Positions 1-7,863 are shown, counted from the stretch's first letter. The stretch is DNA of 64,000 bases from Planctomycetota bacterium (GCA_013152475.1 JAADGH010000239.1:62001-126000), one strand, 5' to 3'. Translations and numbers: made by a program. The notes: generated by a model from the sequence alone, not told the origin.

Positions 1-560
1 TAACTTCCGACCCGAACATTGTCTGCCAGGATTCGGTCCATCATATCATTGAACGCCGTGGGCCAATCAGCGCTTCCCTCCATGACGTTGTTCGGCCAGA
101 CATAGCCGAAGCGCTCCCCTTGGATGTCGTGCAGCTCGCGCACAAACTCCCCCAGTTTCCGAACGATCCCTTGCTGCTGCCGACCACTGAGGGTATGCCA
201 CACCTCCCCCATTGTCCGGCCCGGCATCGCCGACATGATGATGCAGTCCGTGCCGATGACTTCATGGCTGTCATCGTAGCACAGAACATCGGGAAGGGGC
301 ACGCTCGTACGCTCGCGGACAAGCGGGTGGAGAAACGCCTCGACCTTCATCATGCCCTTCTCGTAATACAGAAGGCCATCGTCCTGCGGAGGAGCGACGC
401 GCAGAACCATGTCCCGGCCATCCGTTTCGATCCAGAACGATGTGTTAAAATGACCTGTCGGAATCGGTGAAACAGATCGCACCTTCACACCACCCGGAAA
501 GCACTTTTCCAGGACTGCCGGGATGCTCTGCCGCAGTGTCCTCGTCTCAACTCGACTCAC
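1..560 (-). CDS. Aminoglycoside phosphotransferase (APH)-family kinase, 3' end outside window
   Basis: The reading frame opens at a GTG (560-558) that overlaps the stop codon of the upstream thioesterase gene, so the two are probably translationally coupled. About 186 codons are visible before the window ends. The visible part resembles the N-terminal lobe and hinge of APH/choline-kinase-like enzymes: a beta-strand pair with PIPTGHFNTSFWIETDG and VLRVAPP, an acidic helix (EKGMMKVEAFLHPLVRER), then a hinge-like strand (GTDCIIMSAMPG) and a helix ending RELHDIQGERFGYVWPN. The catalytic HGD..N loop would lie beyond position 1 and cannot be checked. Such proteins phosphorylate small molecules; the substrate cannot be predicted and resistance should not be assumed. 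The genuine coding strand is minus; long plus-strand frames here are shadows. Confidence 0.75.
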   Translation of the reverse strand, partial: MSRVETRTLRQSIPAVLEKCFPGGVKVRSVSPIPTGHFNTSFWIETDGRDMVLRVAPPQDDGLLYYEKGMMKVEAFLHPLVRERTSVPLPDVLCYDDSHEVIGTDCIIMSAMPGRTMGEVWHTLSGRQQQGIVRKLGEFVRELHDIQGERFGYVWPNNVMEGSADWPTAFNDMMDRILADNVRVGS

Positions 561-1032
561 GGCCCGGTCCTTTCAGAATGCTCTCCTGGCCTTTGGGATA
601 GGATAGATATTCGTCCACCTCGCGGCTGGCCTTGGCCGACATGGGCATATATTTCCCCCGCGCGCGGGCATACACAGTGCCCTGCTCGTCGACCAGTTCG
701 CCCTCGGTTTCCCATACGCGCCCACGATCGCGCTTCAGCCGACCCGTGACCGCAACCGATATGCCGACGGGGACCGGCTCCATGAACCGAACCGAGAGGT
801 CGGCACACAAACAAAACCGATGCTTGACGAGCGTCGCCGCCCAGCCCATGGTTTCGTCAAGGAGCGCCGAGATGATGCCGCCGTGCACCACGCCGCGGAA
901 GCCCATCACTCCTTCGTCGAGATAGGCCGTGACTCGAACCATCCCCTCGTCGGCGACGAAACGCAGATTCATGCCTCTGGGGTTCTCGGGGCCGCAAATG
1001 AAGCACTTGGCGTAGTTTGGGAGAACGTGCAC
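547..1032 (-). CDS. PaaI-type hotdog-fold thioesterase
   Basis: Predicted 161-residue cytosolic acyl-CoA thioesterase-like protein. It begins with a cysteine pair and CFICGPENPRGMNLRF, the usual N-terminal signature of this hotdog subgroup, followed by the hotdog helix motif HGGIISALLDETMGWAA and the strands RFMEPVPVG and GRLKRDRGRVW. An in-frame ATG at 1104 would add 24 residues, but it lies upstream of a near-perfect promoter (-10 at 1069-1074), so the GTG at 1032, preceded by AGAGAG, is preferred. It is followed by an overlapping APH-type kinase gene. Known relatives hydrolyse aryl- or acyl-CoA; substrate unknown here. Confidence 0.8.
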   Translation of the reverse strand: MHVLPNYAKCFICGPENPRGMNLRFVADEGMVRVTAYLDEGVMGFRGVVHGGIISALLDETMGWAATLVKHRFCLCADLSVRFMEPVPVGISVAVTGRLKRDRGRVWETEGELVDEQGTVYARARGKYMPMSAKASREVDEYLSYPKGQESILKGPGRESS

Positions 1033-1068
1033 CGGCTCTCTTTCTGCGCAAGCTGTGAAACAACCGTC

Positions 1069-1097
1069 ATTATAGTTCCGGCCAGCGGGAAATGCAA
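1069..1097 (-). promoter_or_regulatory. Sigma-70-type promoter of the thioesterase/APH unit
   Basis: On the minus strand a -35 TTGCAT (1097-1092) and -10 TATAAT (1074-1069) are separated by 17 bp. The start point would be near 1062, some 30 bases upstream of the GTG at 1032. Confidence 0.7.
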
Positions 1098-1230
1098 GGC
1101 GCAATCGGCGATGCGTTGCTCACGCCGTCCACTGCCATTGTGGCAGGGGAAGTCCCCGGCGCCATACACGGTACGTATCATAACATTTGATTCGAGCTGA
1201 GGTTACAATGATCACACGTCTGTCATGATT

Positions 1231-1246
1231 TGGCACGATCTTTGCT
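1231..1246 (+). promoter_or_regulatory. -24/-12 sigma-54 promoter
   Basis: TGGCACGATCTTTGCT matches the sigma-54 consensus TGGCAC-N5-TTGCW exactly, with the preceding pyrimidine and following G also as in the extended consensus. It lies about 40 bases upstream of the pseudo-receiver gene starting at 1289, in the same direction. Two sigma-54 activator proteins are encoded elsewhere in the window. Confidence 0.75.
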
Positions 1247-1288
1247 CAGTCCATTATTGAAAGGGGGTTGGATGGAGGAATGGCAGCG

Positions 1289-1696
1289 ATGAAACCGCCC
1301 ATACTTATCGTCGTCGAGCAAAACGGCAGTCTGGCGGATGAAACACTCCGTCTCGTGCGGGCGCAGGGCCTATCGGTGCGTATCACCCAGCACCTCCAGG
1401 AGGCCTGCGAGCTGCTTTCACAACGCCTTGATATCGTGCTCCTGACCGCCCCCGCCGCAGCGGCAGCCGTCCGAAGCGCCTTATTCCAGCTCAAGCAGCC
1501 CCACCCCGGCATTCTGGTTGTGGTAAGTGAAAGAAATTCAAAGGAGGCCCTGCTGGAGCTGTTGGAGGCGGGCGCGTTCTCATTCATGCGCCAGCCACGC
1601 ACGGCGACCTCCATCCTGAAAGAGCTGCACCGCATACGGAGACTGCTGAAGACGTGGGCCGCCCCAACCAGATACCCCCTCCGAAAGGCAGGGTGA
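1289..1696 (+). CDS. Degenerate response-regulator receiver (pseudo-receiver) protein
   Basis: Predicted 135-residue single-domain protein with the alternating strand/helix pattern of a CheY-like receiver (ILIVVEQN, DIVLLTAP, GILVVVSER, GAFSFMRQP). The normal landmarks are missing: the acidic pair after strand 1 is EQ, the phospho-acceptor position after strand 3 reads LLTAP with no Asp, and the conserved Lys-Pro becomes RQP. It therefore probably cannot be phosphorylated in the usual way. The start at 1289 has GGAGGA about 9 bases upstream; ATG at 1280 and TTG at 1268 are in frame but too close to their Shine-Dalgarno-like sequences. It stands alone behind a sigma-54 promoter. Role unknown. 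Confidence 0.65.
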   Translation: MKPPILIVVEQNGSLADETLRLVRAQGLSVRITQHLQEACELLSQRLDIVLLTAPAAAAAVRSALFQLKQPHPGILVVVSERNSKEALLELLEAGAFSFMRQPRTATSILKELHRIRRLLKTWAAPTRYPLRKAG

Positions 1697-1712
1697 CCAT
1701 GCGGTCACCTTT
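1692..1712 (+). terminator. Possible hairpin terminator after the pseudo-receiver gene
   Basis: GGTGACC-ATGC-GGTCACC forms a perfect 7-bp stem with a 4-base loop, followed by TTTC. The gene's stop codon lies inside the left arm. The short T-run makes it a weak intrinsic terminator. Confidence 0.45.
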
Positions 1713-1820
1713 CAATCTGCACAGGCTTCCATTCTACCCCATGCAGACAACAACATAACTTTCCCCAGAATGTGGAAAGTCCTGCCAGATTTGCGAAAGA
1801 CAGAAGAAGACGGATTTTGA

Positions 1821-1849
1821 TTGATCCACAAAATAATGCAGATTATAAT
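1821..1849 (+). promoter_or_regulatory. Sigma-70-type promoter of the ispG operon
   Basis: -35 TTGATC (1821-1826), 17-bp spacer, -10 TATAAT (1844-1849), in an AT-rich stretch 57 bases before the ispG start. Confidence 0.65.
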
Positions 1850-1905
1850 CAGCCCAATAAGCGGGAGCGGATATGGATTCATAATCTCTTGAACAAGACA
1901 GGGTT

Positions 1906-2970
1906 ATGATTCGGCGAAGAAAAACACGGCCGGTTTGGATCGGGAAAGTCGAGGTCGGCGGCAGGGCGCCGATAACGGTACAGTCGATGACGAACACCGA
2001 TACCGAGGATGTTCGACGGACCGTGCGACAGATTCGTTGCCTCGAAAAGGCCGGCTGTGAGATCATTCGTGTTGCCGTCCCGACCGTGCGTGCGGCACGG
2101 GCGCTTGCCGCGATCAAAAAACGCATATCGATCCCGCTGGTTGCCGATATTCACTTTCGGCATACCCTCGCCCTTGAGTCCATCGCACAGGGCGTAGACG
2201 CCGTCCGCCTGAATCCGGGAAACATCCGCAATCCGAAGCAGGTGCGACGTGTCGTGCGCGCCGCGAAGGAAGCCGGCATCCCGATTCGCATTGGCGTAAA
2301 TTCCGGTTCGATCCGAAGGCCGGGGGGCAGGGAAAAGGACCTCGTCAGACTGATGGTGCGACGGACCCTGTCCTACTGCACGCAGTTCGAACGGCTGGGC
2401 TTCCGCGACATCATCCTTTCGCTGAAGGCGTCGAACTGCATGGAGACGATGGAGGCCTATCGGACGGTCGCCGGCCGGTGCGACTACCCCCTGCACGTGG
2501 GCGTGACGGCGGCGGGTCCGCCGGAGACGGCCATCGTGAAATCGGCCATCGCCATTGGGGGCCTGGTTTCGGAGGGGGTCGGCGATACGATCCGCGTCTC
2601 TCTCTCTGGCCCGCCCGTGGCGGAGGTGGAGGCGGGGATCGAAATTTTGAAGGCGCTGGGGCTTCGCCCCGCAGGAATTGAGATCATCTCGTGCCCCACG
2701 TGCGGGCGGACGCAGATCGATCTGGTGCGGCTTGTGAGGGACATCCGGCGGCGAACGAAGGGCATGCCGGGGGACCTGAAGGTTGCCATCATGGGGTGCG
2801 TGGTGAATGGTCCGGGCGAGGCGCGGGAAGCGGACGTGGGCATTGCCGGGGGGAAGGGATTCGGGTATCTGTTCAAGAACGGGAAGAAGATTCGAAAGGT
2901 TCCCGAGGTGCAGTTTGCGGACGTGTTAATGAAGGAAATCGAGCGTCTGCTCCAAAAGCGAGGGAGATGA
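1906..2970 (+). CDS. ispG: 4-hydroxy-3-methylbut-2-enyl diphosphate synthase (IspG/GcpE)
   Basis: 354-residue cytosolic iron-sulfur enzyme of the MEP isoprenoid pathway, converting MEcPP to HMBPP. The N-terminal TIM-barrel part shows VQSMTNTDTEDV, VADIHFRHTLAL and VRLNPGNIRN; the C-terminal part carries the cluster cysteines in SCPTCGRTQIDL (two Cys, about residues 262-266) and MGCVVNGPGEAREADVG (one Cys, near residue 298). It is the short bacterial form without the plant/chlamydial insert. It heads a tight operon with a solute-binding protein, an ABC ATPase and a prenyltransferase; the link to the prenyltransferase is biochemically sensible (isoprenoid supply). Confidence 0.95.
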   Translation: MIRRRKTRPVWIGKVEVGGRAPITVQSMTNTDTEDVRRTVRQIRCLEKAGCEIIRVAVPTVRAARALAAIKKRISIPLVADIHFRHTLALESIAQGVDAVRLNPGNIRNPKQVRRVVRAAKEAGIPIRIGVNSGSIRRPGGREKDLVRLMVRRTLSYCTQFERLGFRDIILSLKASNCMETMEAYRTVAGRCDYPLHVGVTAAGPPETAIVKSAIAIGGLVSEGVGDTIRVSLSGPPVAEVEAGIEILKALGLRPAGIEIISCPTCGRTQIDLVRLVRDIRRRTKGMPGDLKVAIMGCVVNGPGEAREADVGIAGGKGFGYLFKNGKKIRKVPEVQFADVLMKEIERLLQKRGR

Positions 2971-2972
2971 GC

Positions 2973-4331
2973 ATGTCTCGCAGTATTCAGTATCTGTTGA
3001 GCGCCGTGGTTCTGGTGGGGGTCGTTGCGTTGCTGATTGTGGGATTGGGGAAGCGGAAGACCAGGGAGCCGCGCGAGGGCAATGTGCTGGTGGTCATCTC
3101 TCCGCATCAGGACTACATCCAGTCGGAGTTTTTCGAGGCATTCAAGACGTGGTATCGGAAACAGACGGGCAAGACATGCTCCGTCCGGCCGAAGGAGATC
3201 AGCGCTGGCACCCAGGGGCAGTTGCGGTACATCGTGGAGCTGTTCGATCAGCAGCCGAACGGCATCGGCATCGACATCTTCTGGGGCGGCGGGGTAGACC
3301 CGTATGTCGAGCTCAAGGCGAGAAACCTGCTCCACACATACAAGGTTCCGGATAATATCCTGAAGCACATCCCCGCAACCTGTGCCGGCCAGCCGACCTA
3401 CGACCCGGCGTATCAGTGGTACGGCGCGGCGATCTCGGGCTTTGGCATTATTTATAATAAAAAATATCAGCAGCAGGCGAAGTTGCCCGTACCGGAGACA
3501 TGGGAGGACCTCGCGCGGCCGGATCTGTTCGGAAAGGTGTCCATGGCCGACCCGCGCAAGAGCGGGGTGGCCCACACGCTCTGCGAGATCGTGATCCAGG
3601 CCTATGGCTGGGAGAAGGGTTTTGAGATATTGACGAAGATGGCGGGCAACTGCAAGATGATCGTCGACGCGAGCAGCCGCGTACCGGGCGATGTTTCCCT
3701 GGGCGAGGTGATCTACGGTCCGACGATCGACTTCTACGCCTGGGCGCGGATTGCAATCGACGGGGCCGAGACAATCGGCTTCGTGCTGCCGAAAGGCCTG
3801 ACGGTCATCAACCCCGACGCCATGGGTATTCTGAAGGGCGCGCCGAACGTCGACCTGGCGGAGGCCTTCCTGCGCTTCATCTTGTCCGAGGACGGACAGA
3901 AGCTCCTGATCCTGCCGAAGGGTGCCCCGGGCGGGCCGAAGGAGCGCACCATCGGCCGGATTAGTGTCATCCCCGATCTGATGAAGAAGTATGCGAAGGA
4001 GTGTGTGGTCCCCGTGAATCTCGCCGACCTGAAAGGGGGCTTCGAGTATGACTCGGCCAAGGCATCCGTCAGGCAGGGGATCCTGAACGACCTGCTCGGT
4101 GCGATTCTGGTGGATACGCACGACGATCTCGCCAGGGCGTGGGGAGCGGTGGCTGCGGGGAAGATCAAAGGCGACAACGCGGCCAGGGAGCTCGGATCAG
4201 TCCCCATCTCCGAGGGTGAGCTAATGAGGCTGGCGGGGGAGAAGTGGCAGGACGAACGTTTCCGGAATGCGAAAATTTCTGAGTGGATAAAATTCGCCAA
4301 GGCGAAATACGAGAACGTCCTGTCAAGGTAA
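2973..4331 (+). CDS. Membrane-anchored ABC transporter solute-binding protein
   Basis: About 452 residues. A short cytoplasmic start and one hydrophobic segment (IQYLLSAVVLVGVVALLIVG, residues 5-24) anchor a periplasmic type-2 binding-protein fold like the iron/polyamine/thiamine-type extracellular solute-binding proteins (VLVVISPHQDYIQSEFFEAF; WGGGVDPYVELKARNLL; GFGIIYNKKYQQQAKLPVPETWEDLA). ATGs at 2967 and 2973 are both possible; AGGGAG ends at 2966, favouring 2973. It follows ispG within 2 bases and precedes an ABC ATPase by 9. No permease gene lies between or beside them, so the transporter is incomplete locally. Ligand unknown; an iron or organic-ion role is only a family-level guess. 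Confidence 0.8.
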   Translation: MSRSIQYLLSAVVLVGVVALLIVGLGKRKTREPREGNVLVVISPHQDYIQSEFFEAFKTWYRKQTGKTCSVRPKEISAGTQGQLRYIVELFDQQPNGIGIDIFWGGGVDPYVELKARNLLHTYKVPDNILKHIPATCAGQPTYDPAYQWYGAAISGFGIIYNKKYQQQAKLPVPETWEDLARPDLFGKVSMADPRKSGVAHTLCEIVIQAYGWEKGFEILTKMAGNCKMIVDASSRVPGDVSLGEVIYGPTIDFYAWARIAIDGAETIGFVLPKGLTVINPDAMGILKGAPNVDLAEAFLRFILSEDGQKLLILPKGAPGGPKERTIGRISVIPDLMKKYAKECVVPVNLADLKGGFEYDSAKASVRQGILNDLLGAILVDTHDDLARAWGAVAAGKIKGDNAARELGSVPISEGELMRLAGEKWQDERFRNAKISEWIKFAKAKYENVLSR

Positions 4332-4340
4332 GGAACGGCT

Positions 4341-5402
4341 GTGGTTGACATTCGGATCAAAAACCTGACAAAGCGATACGGCGACATTGCTGCCGTTGAC
4401 GACATCTCCATCGATGTCGAAGAGGGGGAATTGTTCTTCCTTCTGGGGCCGTCGGGATGCGGGAAGACCACGATCCTTCGGTCCATCGCTGGCTTTTGTA
4501 CGCCGGATGGAGGGGAAATATACTTCGGCGAGCGCCGCATCGATGCCCTGCCGCCGCACGAGCGCAACACGGGGATGGTCTTCCAGAACTACGCCCTTTG
4601 GCCCCACCTGAGTGTACGGGAGAACCTTCAGTACGGGCTGGACGTCCGGAAGATCCCCAAAAAGGAGAAGCGGGAACGGGTGGATGCCGCGCTGGCCATG
4701 GTGCGCATGAGCGACCAGGCCGGGAAGCGGCCGAACCAGCTCTCGGGCGGTCAACAGCAGCGGGTGGCCCTTGCCCGTGCGCTGGTGATCAACCCGGACG
4801 TAGTGCTCTTGGACGAGCCGTTGAGCAATCTCGACGCGAAACTGCGGGGCGAGATGCGGGGCGAGATTCATCGCATTCACGAACAAACGAAAATCACCAC
4901 CATCTACGTCACCCACGATCAGAAAGAGGCGCTCTCCCTGGCTGACCGCATTGCGGTCATGAACGCGGGACATATCGAGCGTATCGGGCGGCCCCGCGAT
5001 ATCTATGACAATCCAACCAACAGATTCGTTGCCGAGTTTATCGGCGAGACGAATCTGATTCCGGGAAAGATCAAAGCCATCCATGAGGGGTTGATTCGAA
5101 TCGAGACGGCCATCGGGGATCTCGTCTCTACTCGACCGTGCACGCGCAAGGAAGGTGAGCCGGTCACGTGTTCCGTGCGACATGAGGCGGTGCAGATCGC
5201 TTCGCAGGTGTCCGGGCCGAATGTCTTTCATGCCAGAGTGACCAGCCACACGTACCTTGGCGAGGTGGAACAGTTCGAGTTTGACGTCCTTGGCCGGACG
5301 CTCAGAGGCATCTCGGTGGGGCACCACCCCGAGGTCGAGCGCGGCGGCGAGGTGCGCATCGCCATCGCCCAGGAAGACGTTGTCGTCCTTGACGACGCAT
5401 AG
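4341..5402 (+). CDS. ABC transporter ATP-binding protein (PotA/UgpC/FbpC type)
   Basis: 353-residue nucleotide-binding subunit, GTG start. All motifs are present: Walker A GPSGCGKTT (36-44), Q-loop in VFQNYALWPHL, signature LSGGQQQR, Walker B VVLLDEPLSNLD and switch histidine in YVTHDQ. After the ATPase domain, about residues 235-350 form a TOBE-type regulatory region (FIGETNLIPGKI; SVRHEAVQI). This domain layout is typical of importers for sugars, polyamines, iron or phosphonates. It is 9 bases downstream of the solute-binding protein. The cognate permease is missing from this operon. Confidence 0.9.
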   Translation: MVDIRIKNLTKRYGDIAAVDDISIDVEEGELFFLLGPSGCGKTTILRSIAGFCTPDGGEIYFGERRIDALPPHERNTGMVFQNYALWPHLSVRENLQYGLDVRKIPKKEKRERVDAALAMVRMSDQAGKRPNQLSGGQQQRVALARALVINPDVVLLDEPLSNLDAKLRGEMRGEIHRIHEQTKITTIYVTHDQKEALSLADRIAVMNAGHIERIGRPRDIYDNPTNRFVAEFIGETNLIPGKIKAIHEGLIRIETAIGDLVSTRPCTRKEGEPVTCSVRHEAVQIASQVSGPNVFHARVTSHTYLGEVEQFEFDVLGRTLRGISVGHHPEVERGGEVRIAIAQEDVVVLDDA

Positions 5403-5411
5403 GGGGCAACG

Positions 5412-6266
5412 ATGCTGAACAAGATCGTCGAGCTGCTCGACATGATCAAATTTCAGCACACGGTCTTCGCCTTGCCCTTTGCTCTCTTGAGCGCTTTCCT
5501 GGCGGCGGGCGGGCTGCCTCCCGGTCGCGTTTTGTTCTTCATTCTCGCTGCCATGGTTACGGCGAGAAGCTGCGCTATGGCATTCAACCGGATCATCGAT
5601 GCGCGGTTTGATGCGCAGAACCCCCGGACGGCCGCGCGCTCGGTTCCGGCGGGTAGGATTGGATTGGGGGCGGCATGGACTTTCACAATTGTGATGGCTG
5701 TCCTGTTTGTTGCGAGCGCGTGGGCGCTCAATCGGCTGTGCCTCTACTTGGCCCCCGTGGCGCTGGGAATTGTCCTGGGCTATTCGTTCACGAAGCGGTT
5801 CACGAATCTTTCGCACCTGGTTCTTGGTCTCGCGCTCTCCGTGGCGCCGGTGGGGGCGTGGCTTGCTGTTACGGGTGCCTTCGCATTCCCGCCGCTTCTG
5901 CTGGCAGCGGCGGTGTTATGCTGGACCGCTGGGTTTGACATTATCTATGCCTGCCAGGATATCGAGTTCGACCGGCGGGCGGGGCTTTATTCCATCCCGA
6001 AGGCCCTGGGCGTGGTGTGGGCGCTGCGCATCTCCACCGTGCTGCACGCGGCGATGGCCGGGCTTCTGCTCGGCATGCCCCTGTGCAGCGACCTCGGCAT
6101 GCCTTTTGTTGTCGGCGTGATCGCGGTGGCGGTCCTGCTTGCCTACGAGCATTGGCTGGTCAAGCCGGACGACCTGTCGCGCGTCAGCACGGCGTTTTTC
6201 ACGATCAACGGGATGGTGAGCGTCGCGCTGGCGTGCGTCGGTATTGCCGACATTCTGCTTACGTAA
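5412..6266 (+). CDS. UbiA-family prenyltransferase (4-hydroxybenzoate polyprenyltransferase/MqnP-like)
   Basis: 284-residue integral membrane protein with about eight hydrophobic helices. The first aspartate-rich motif is NRIIDARFD (starting N59) and the second region reads DIIYACQDIEFDRRAGLYSIP, both involved in Mg-prenyl-diphosphate binding. The sequence style (LLDMIKFQHTVFALPFAL; RTAARSVPAGRI) is that of the subgroup annotated as putative 4-hydroxybenzoate polyprenyltransferase, which in futalosine-pathway organisms is proposed as MqnP for menaquinone synthesis. Last gene of the ispG operon, 9 bases after the ABC ATPase. Other mqn or ubi genes are not in view, so the quinone type is undetermined. 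Confidence 0.85.
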   Translation: MLNKIVELLDMIKFQHTVFALPFALLSAFLAAGGLPPGRVLFFILAAMVTARSCAMAFNRIIDARFDAQNPRTAARSVPAGRIGLGAAWTFTIVMAVLFVASAWALNRLCLYLAPVALGIVLGYSFTKRFTNLSHLVLGLALSVAPVGAWLAVTGAFAFPPLLLAAAVLCWTAGFDIIYACQDIEFDRRAGLYSIPKALGVVWALRISTVLHAAMAGLLLGMPLCSDLGMPFVVGVIAVAVLLAYEHWLVKPDDLSRVSTAFFTINGMVSVALACVGIADILLT

Positions 6267-6460
6267 CGTGGTGTTGCAGCCCTGCGAGATAGACGGGCAA
6301 GGAAAACCACAGCCGCCGCGATGTGGAACTCCTGCGGGTCCCCAGGTCCGCCATGCCCAGCGACGGTCAGGTCCAATTTCCCCGGGGCTGTGTCTTTCTC
6401 GCCGAAGTCGAACCTCGCCCGGACCCGTTTGATGCGTAAGCGGAGTTGATCCGCATTCAT
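6143..6460 (-). CDS. Possible small ORF coupled to the dehydrogenase gene
   Basis: An ATG at 6460 overlaps the TGA of the dehydrogenase gene (ATGA). The frame runs about 105 codons and reads MNADQLRLRIKRV at its start. Its first 65 codons fill the otherwise empty 190-base gap and are GC-rich at third positions, like the neighbours. The last 40 codons, however, run antisense through the 3' end of the prenyltransferase gene, which is unusual. I recognise no family. It could be a genuine small gene, a decayed remnant or chance. Confidence 0.25.
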   Translation of the reverse strand: MNADQLRLRIKRVRARFDFGEKDTAPGKLDLTVAGHGGPGDPQEFHIAAAVVFLARLSRRAATPRYVSRMSAIPTHASATLTIPLIVKNAVLTRDRSSGLTSQCS

Positions 6461-7362
6461 TTCTTTTTCGCGCGAATCTTTGTCCGTGCCATATCCTCCT
6501 GCAGCGTCACCAGCGCGGAGGTGTCCAGATCGCCGCGCCCGGCCGAGAGGATGGCGCGGTAGTATTCGTTGACCACAGCCGTGACCGGGAGGGGCACACC
6601 CACCTCCTTGCCCGTGGCCAGAGCGATATTCAGGTCCTTGTGCTGGAGTTTGGCCATGAAGCCGGGTTTGAAGTTCCCCTTCAGGACCTCCGGCGTCCGC
6701 ACCTCCAGCGCCCAGCAGCGCGCCGCACCGGCACTGATCGCCTCGAGCATCTTCGCCGGATCGACGCCCGCCTTCGCACCGAGGGTCATGCCCTCGCCGA
6801 TGGCCTGCCAGGTGATCGCGCATACGATCTGGTTGGCGCACTTGGTGAACTGGCCCGCGCCGCTCTTGCCCACGTGGACGATCTTCTTCCCCATAGCCTT
6901 GAGGACCGGCATGGCCTTCTTCACGGCCTTTGCATCACCGCCGATCATGATCGACAGCGTCCCGGCGATCGCACCGTTCTGCCCACCGCTCACCGGCGCG
7001 TCGAGGAAGGCCACTTCCTGTTTCTTCGCCTTTCCCGCAATTCCCTGCGCAGCGACCGGGGAGATGGTGCTGTGGTCGATGATGACGAGGCCGCGCTTCG
7101 CCCCGTCGAGGAGGCCGCCTTTTCCGAGTACGACTTTCTCCACATCAGGCGTGTCCGGCAGGCACGTGACGACGACATCGGACTTGGCCGCGACCGCTGC
7201 AGGAGTATCGACGACCGTCACCTCTTTCCTGCTTGCCAGTTTCTTGAGCGCCGCCTTGGCGTGGCCGCCTACTACAATCAGGTTGAACCTGGCCTTCAGC
7301 ACGTTCAGCGCCATCGGCTCACCCATGATACCGAGACCGATAAATCCGACATGGTTCCTCAT
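6457..7362 (-). CDS. 3-hydroxyisobutyrate/tartronate semialdehyde dehydrogenase-family oxidoreductase
   Basis: 301-residue NAD(P)-dependent beta-hydroxyacid dehydrogenase. N-terminal Rossmann motif GFIGLGIMGEPMA, substrate loop DAPVSGGQNGAIAGTLSIM, catalytic Lys region GAGQFTKCANQIV, and C-terminal helix LNIALATGKEVGVPLPVT match the family (GarR/GlxR/MmsB). The ATG at 7362 is chosen because GGGAGGAAACG precedes it; an upstream in-frame start at 7440 would fall on the promoter. Family members reduce tartronate semialdehyde or oxidise 3-hydroxyisobutyrate; the sequence alone does not decide. Single-gene unit, convergent with the ispG operon. Confidence 0.88.
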   Translation of the reverse strand: MRNHVGFIGLGIMGEPMALNVLKARFNLIVVGGHAKAALKKLASRKEVTVVDTPAAVAAKSDVVVTCLPDTPDVEKVVLGKGGLLDGAKRGLVIIDHSTISPVAAQGIAGKAKKQEVAFLDAPVSGGQNGAIAGTLSIMIGGDAKAVKKAMPVLKAMGKKIVHVGKSGAGQFTKCANQIVCAITWQAIGEGMTLGAKAGVDPAKMLEAISAGAARCWALEVRTPEVLKGNFKPGFMAKLQHKDLNIALATGKEVGVPLPVTAVVNEYYRAILSAGRGDLDTSALVTLQEDMARTKIRAKKK

Positions 7363-7411
7363 CGTTTCCTCCCATGGAATGAACGGAGAGTGGTCCTTTT
7401 TTGCGAAGGAC

Positions 7412-7440
7412 CTTATACCACAAGACGGGACGTGGTTCAA
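7412..7440 (-). promoter_or_regulatory. Promoter of the beta-hydroxyacid dehydrogenase gene
   Basis: Minus-strand -35 TTGAAC (7440-7435), 17-bp spacer, -10 TATAAG (7417-7412). Immediately downstream, 7392-7412 holds an inverted repeat GGTCCTT/AAGGACC with a 7-base loop at the expected transcript start, a possible operator or 5' hairpin. Confidence 0.6.
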
Positions 7441-7460
7441 TGGCAGGCCCAGGTGCGTCG

Positions 7461-7489
7461 TTGACAGAGCGACTCAAATCTGGTCTCAT
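7461..7489 (+). promoter_or_regulatory. Promoter of the cupin/nnrE/MBL operon
   Basis: -35 TTGACA (7461-7466), 17-bp spacer, weak -10 TCTCAT (7484-7489), placed 35 bases before the cupin start and divergent to the dehydrogenase promoter. Confidence 0.45.
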
Positions 7490-7524
7490 GTGCGAAAGCA
7501 AACTCAGTAGAGGAGGGATGATCT

Positions 7525-7863
7525 ATGGAGAAGGTGAACGAGCACGAGTTGGAGTATCGCGGCGGTGATTCGGGACCGAAGTATCTGTTCCGCGGGCCGA
7601 ACATCGACTGGGGCGTCCTTCGCTTCCTCCCGGGACAGGAGCTGGGGTATCACATCCACGAGCGCGTCGAGGAGACCTTCTATTTCACGAGGGGCGCGCC
7701 GAAGATGATTGTGAACGGCGAGGAATATCGCGTGAAGGCAGGTGATGCGTTCCGCTGCGAACCCGGCGACAAGCACAACATCATCAACGACACCGACGGG
7801 CCCATCGACGCTGTTTTCATCAAACACATCTACGACCCGAAGGACAAGAAGGACGTCGAGTGA
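7525..7863 (+). CDS. Single-domain cupin protein
   Basis: 112-residue small beta-barrel protein of the cupin_2 type. Motif 1 is GYHIHERVEETFYFTRG (two His and a Glu of the usual metal set) and motif 2 is GDAFRCEPGDKHNIIN (second-motif His). GGAGGG lies about 7 bases before the ATG. First gene of a three-gene unit; the downstream epimerase start overlaps its stop codon. Cupins of this size serve as isomerases, dioxygenases or sugar-binding sensors; no specific substrate can be inferred. Confidence 0.85.
   Translation: MEKVNEHELEYRGGDSGPKYLFRGPNIDWGVLRFLPGQELGYHIHERVEETFYFTRGAPKMIVNGEEYRVKAGDAFRCEPGDKHNIINDTDGPIDAVFIKHIYDPKDKKDVE

Noticed and set aside
1033-1104. Longer N-terminus of the thioesterase from ATG 1104
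   Set aside because: The -10 box at 1069-1074 lies inside that extension, so the transcript would start after it.
2484-4121. Long minus-strand open frame of about 545 codons
   Set aside because: It is antisense to ispG and the solute-binding protein, reads as Arg/His/Gln-rich text with no family features, and reflects high-GC shadowing.
4323-5816. Minus-strand frame of nearly 500 codons
   Set aside because: Antisense to the clear ABC ATPase and UbiA genes, whose motifs are all intact.
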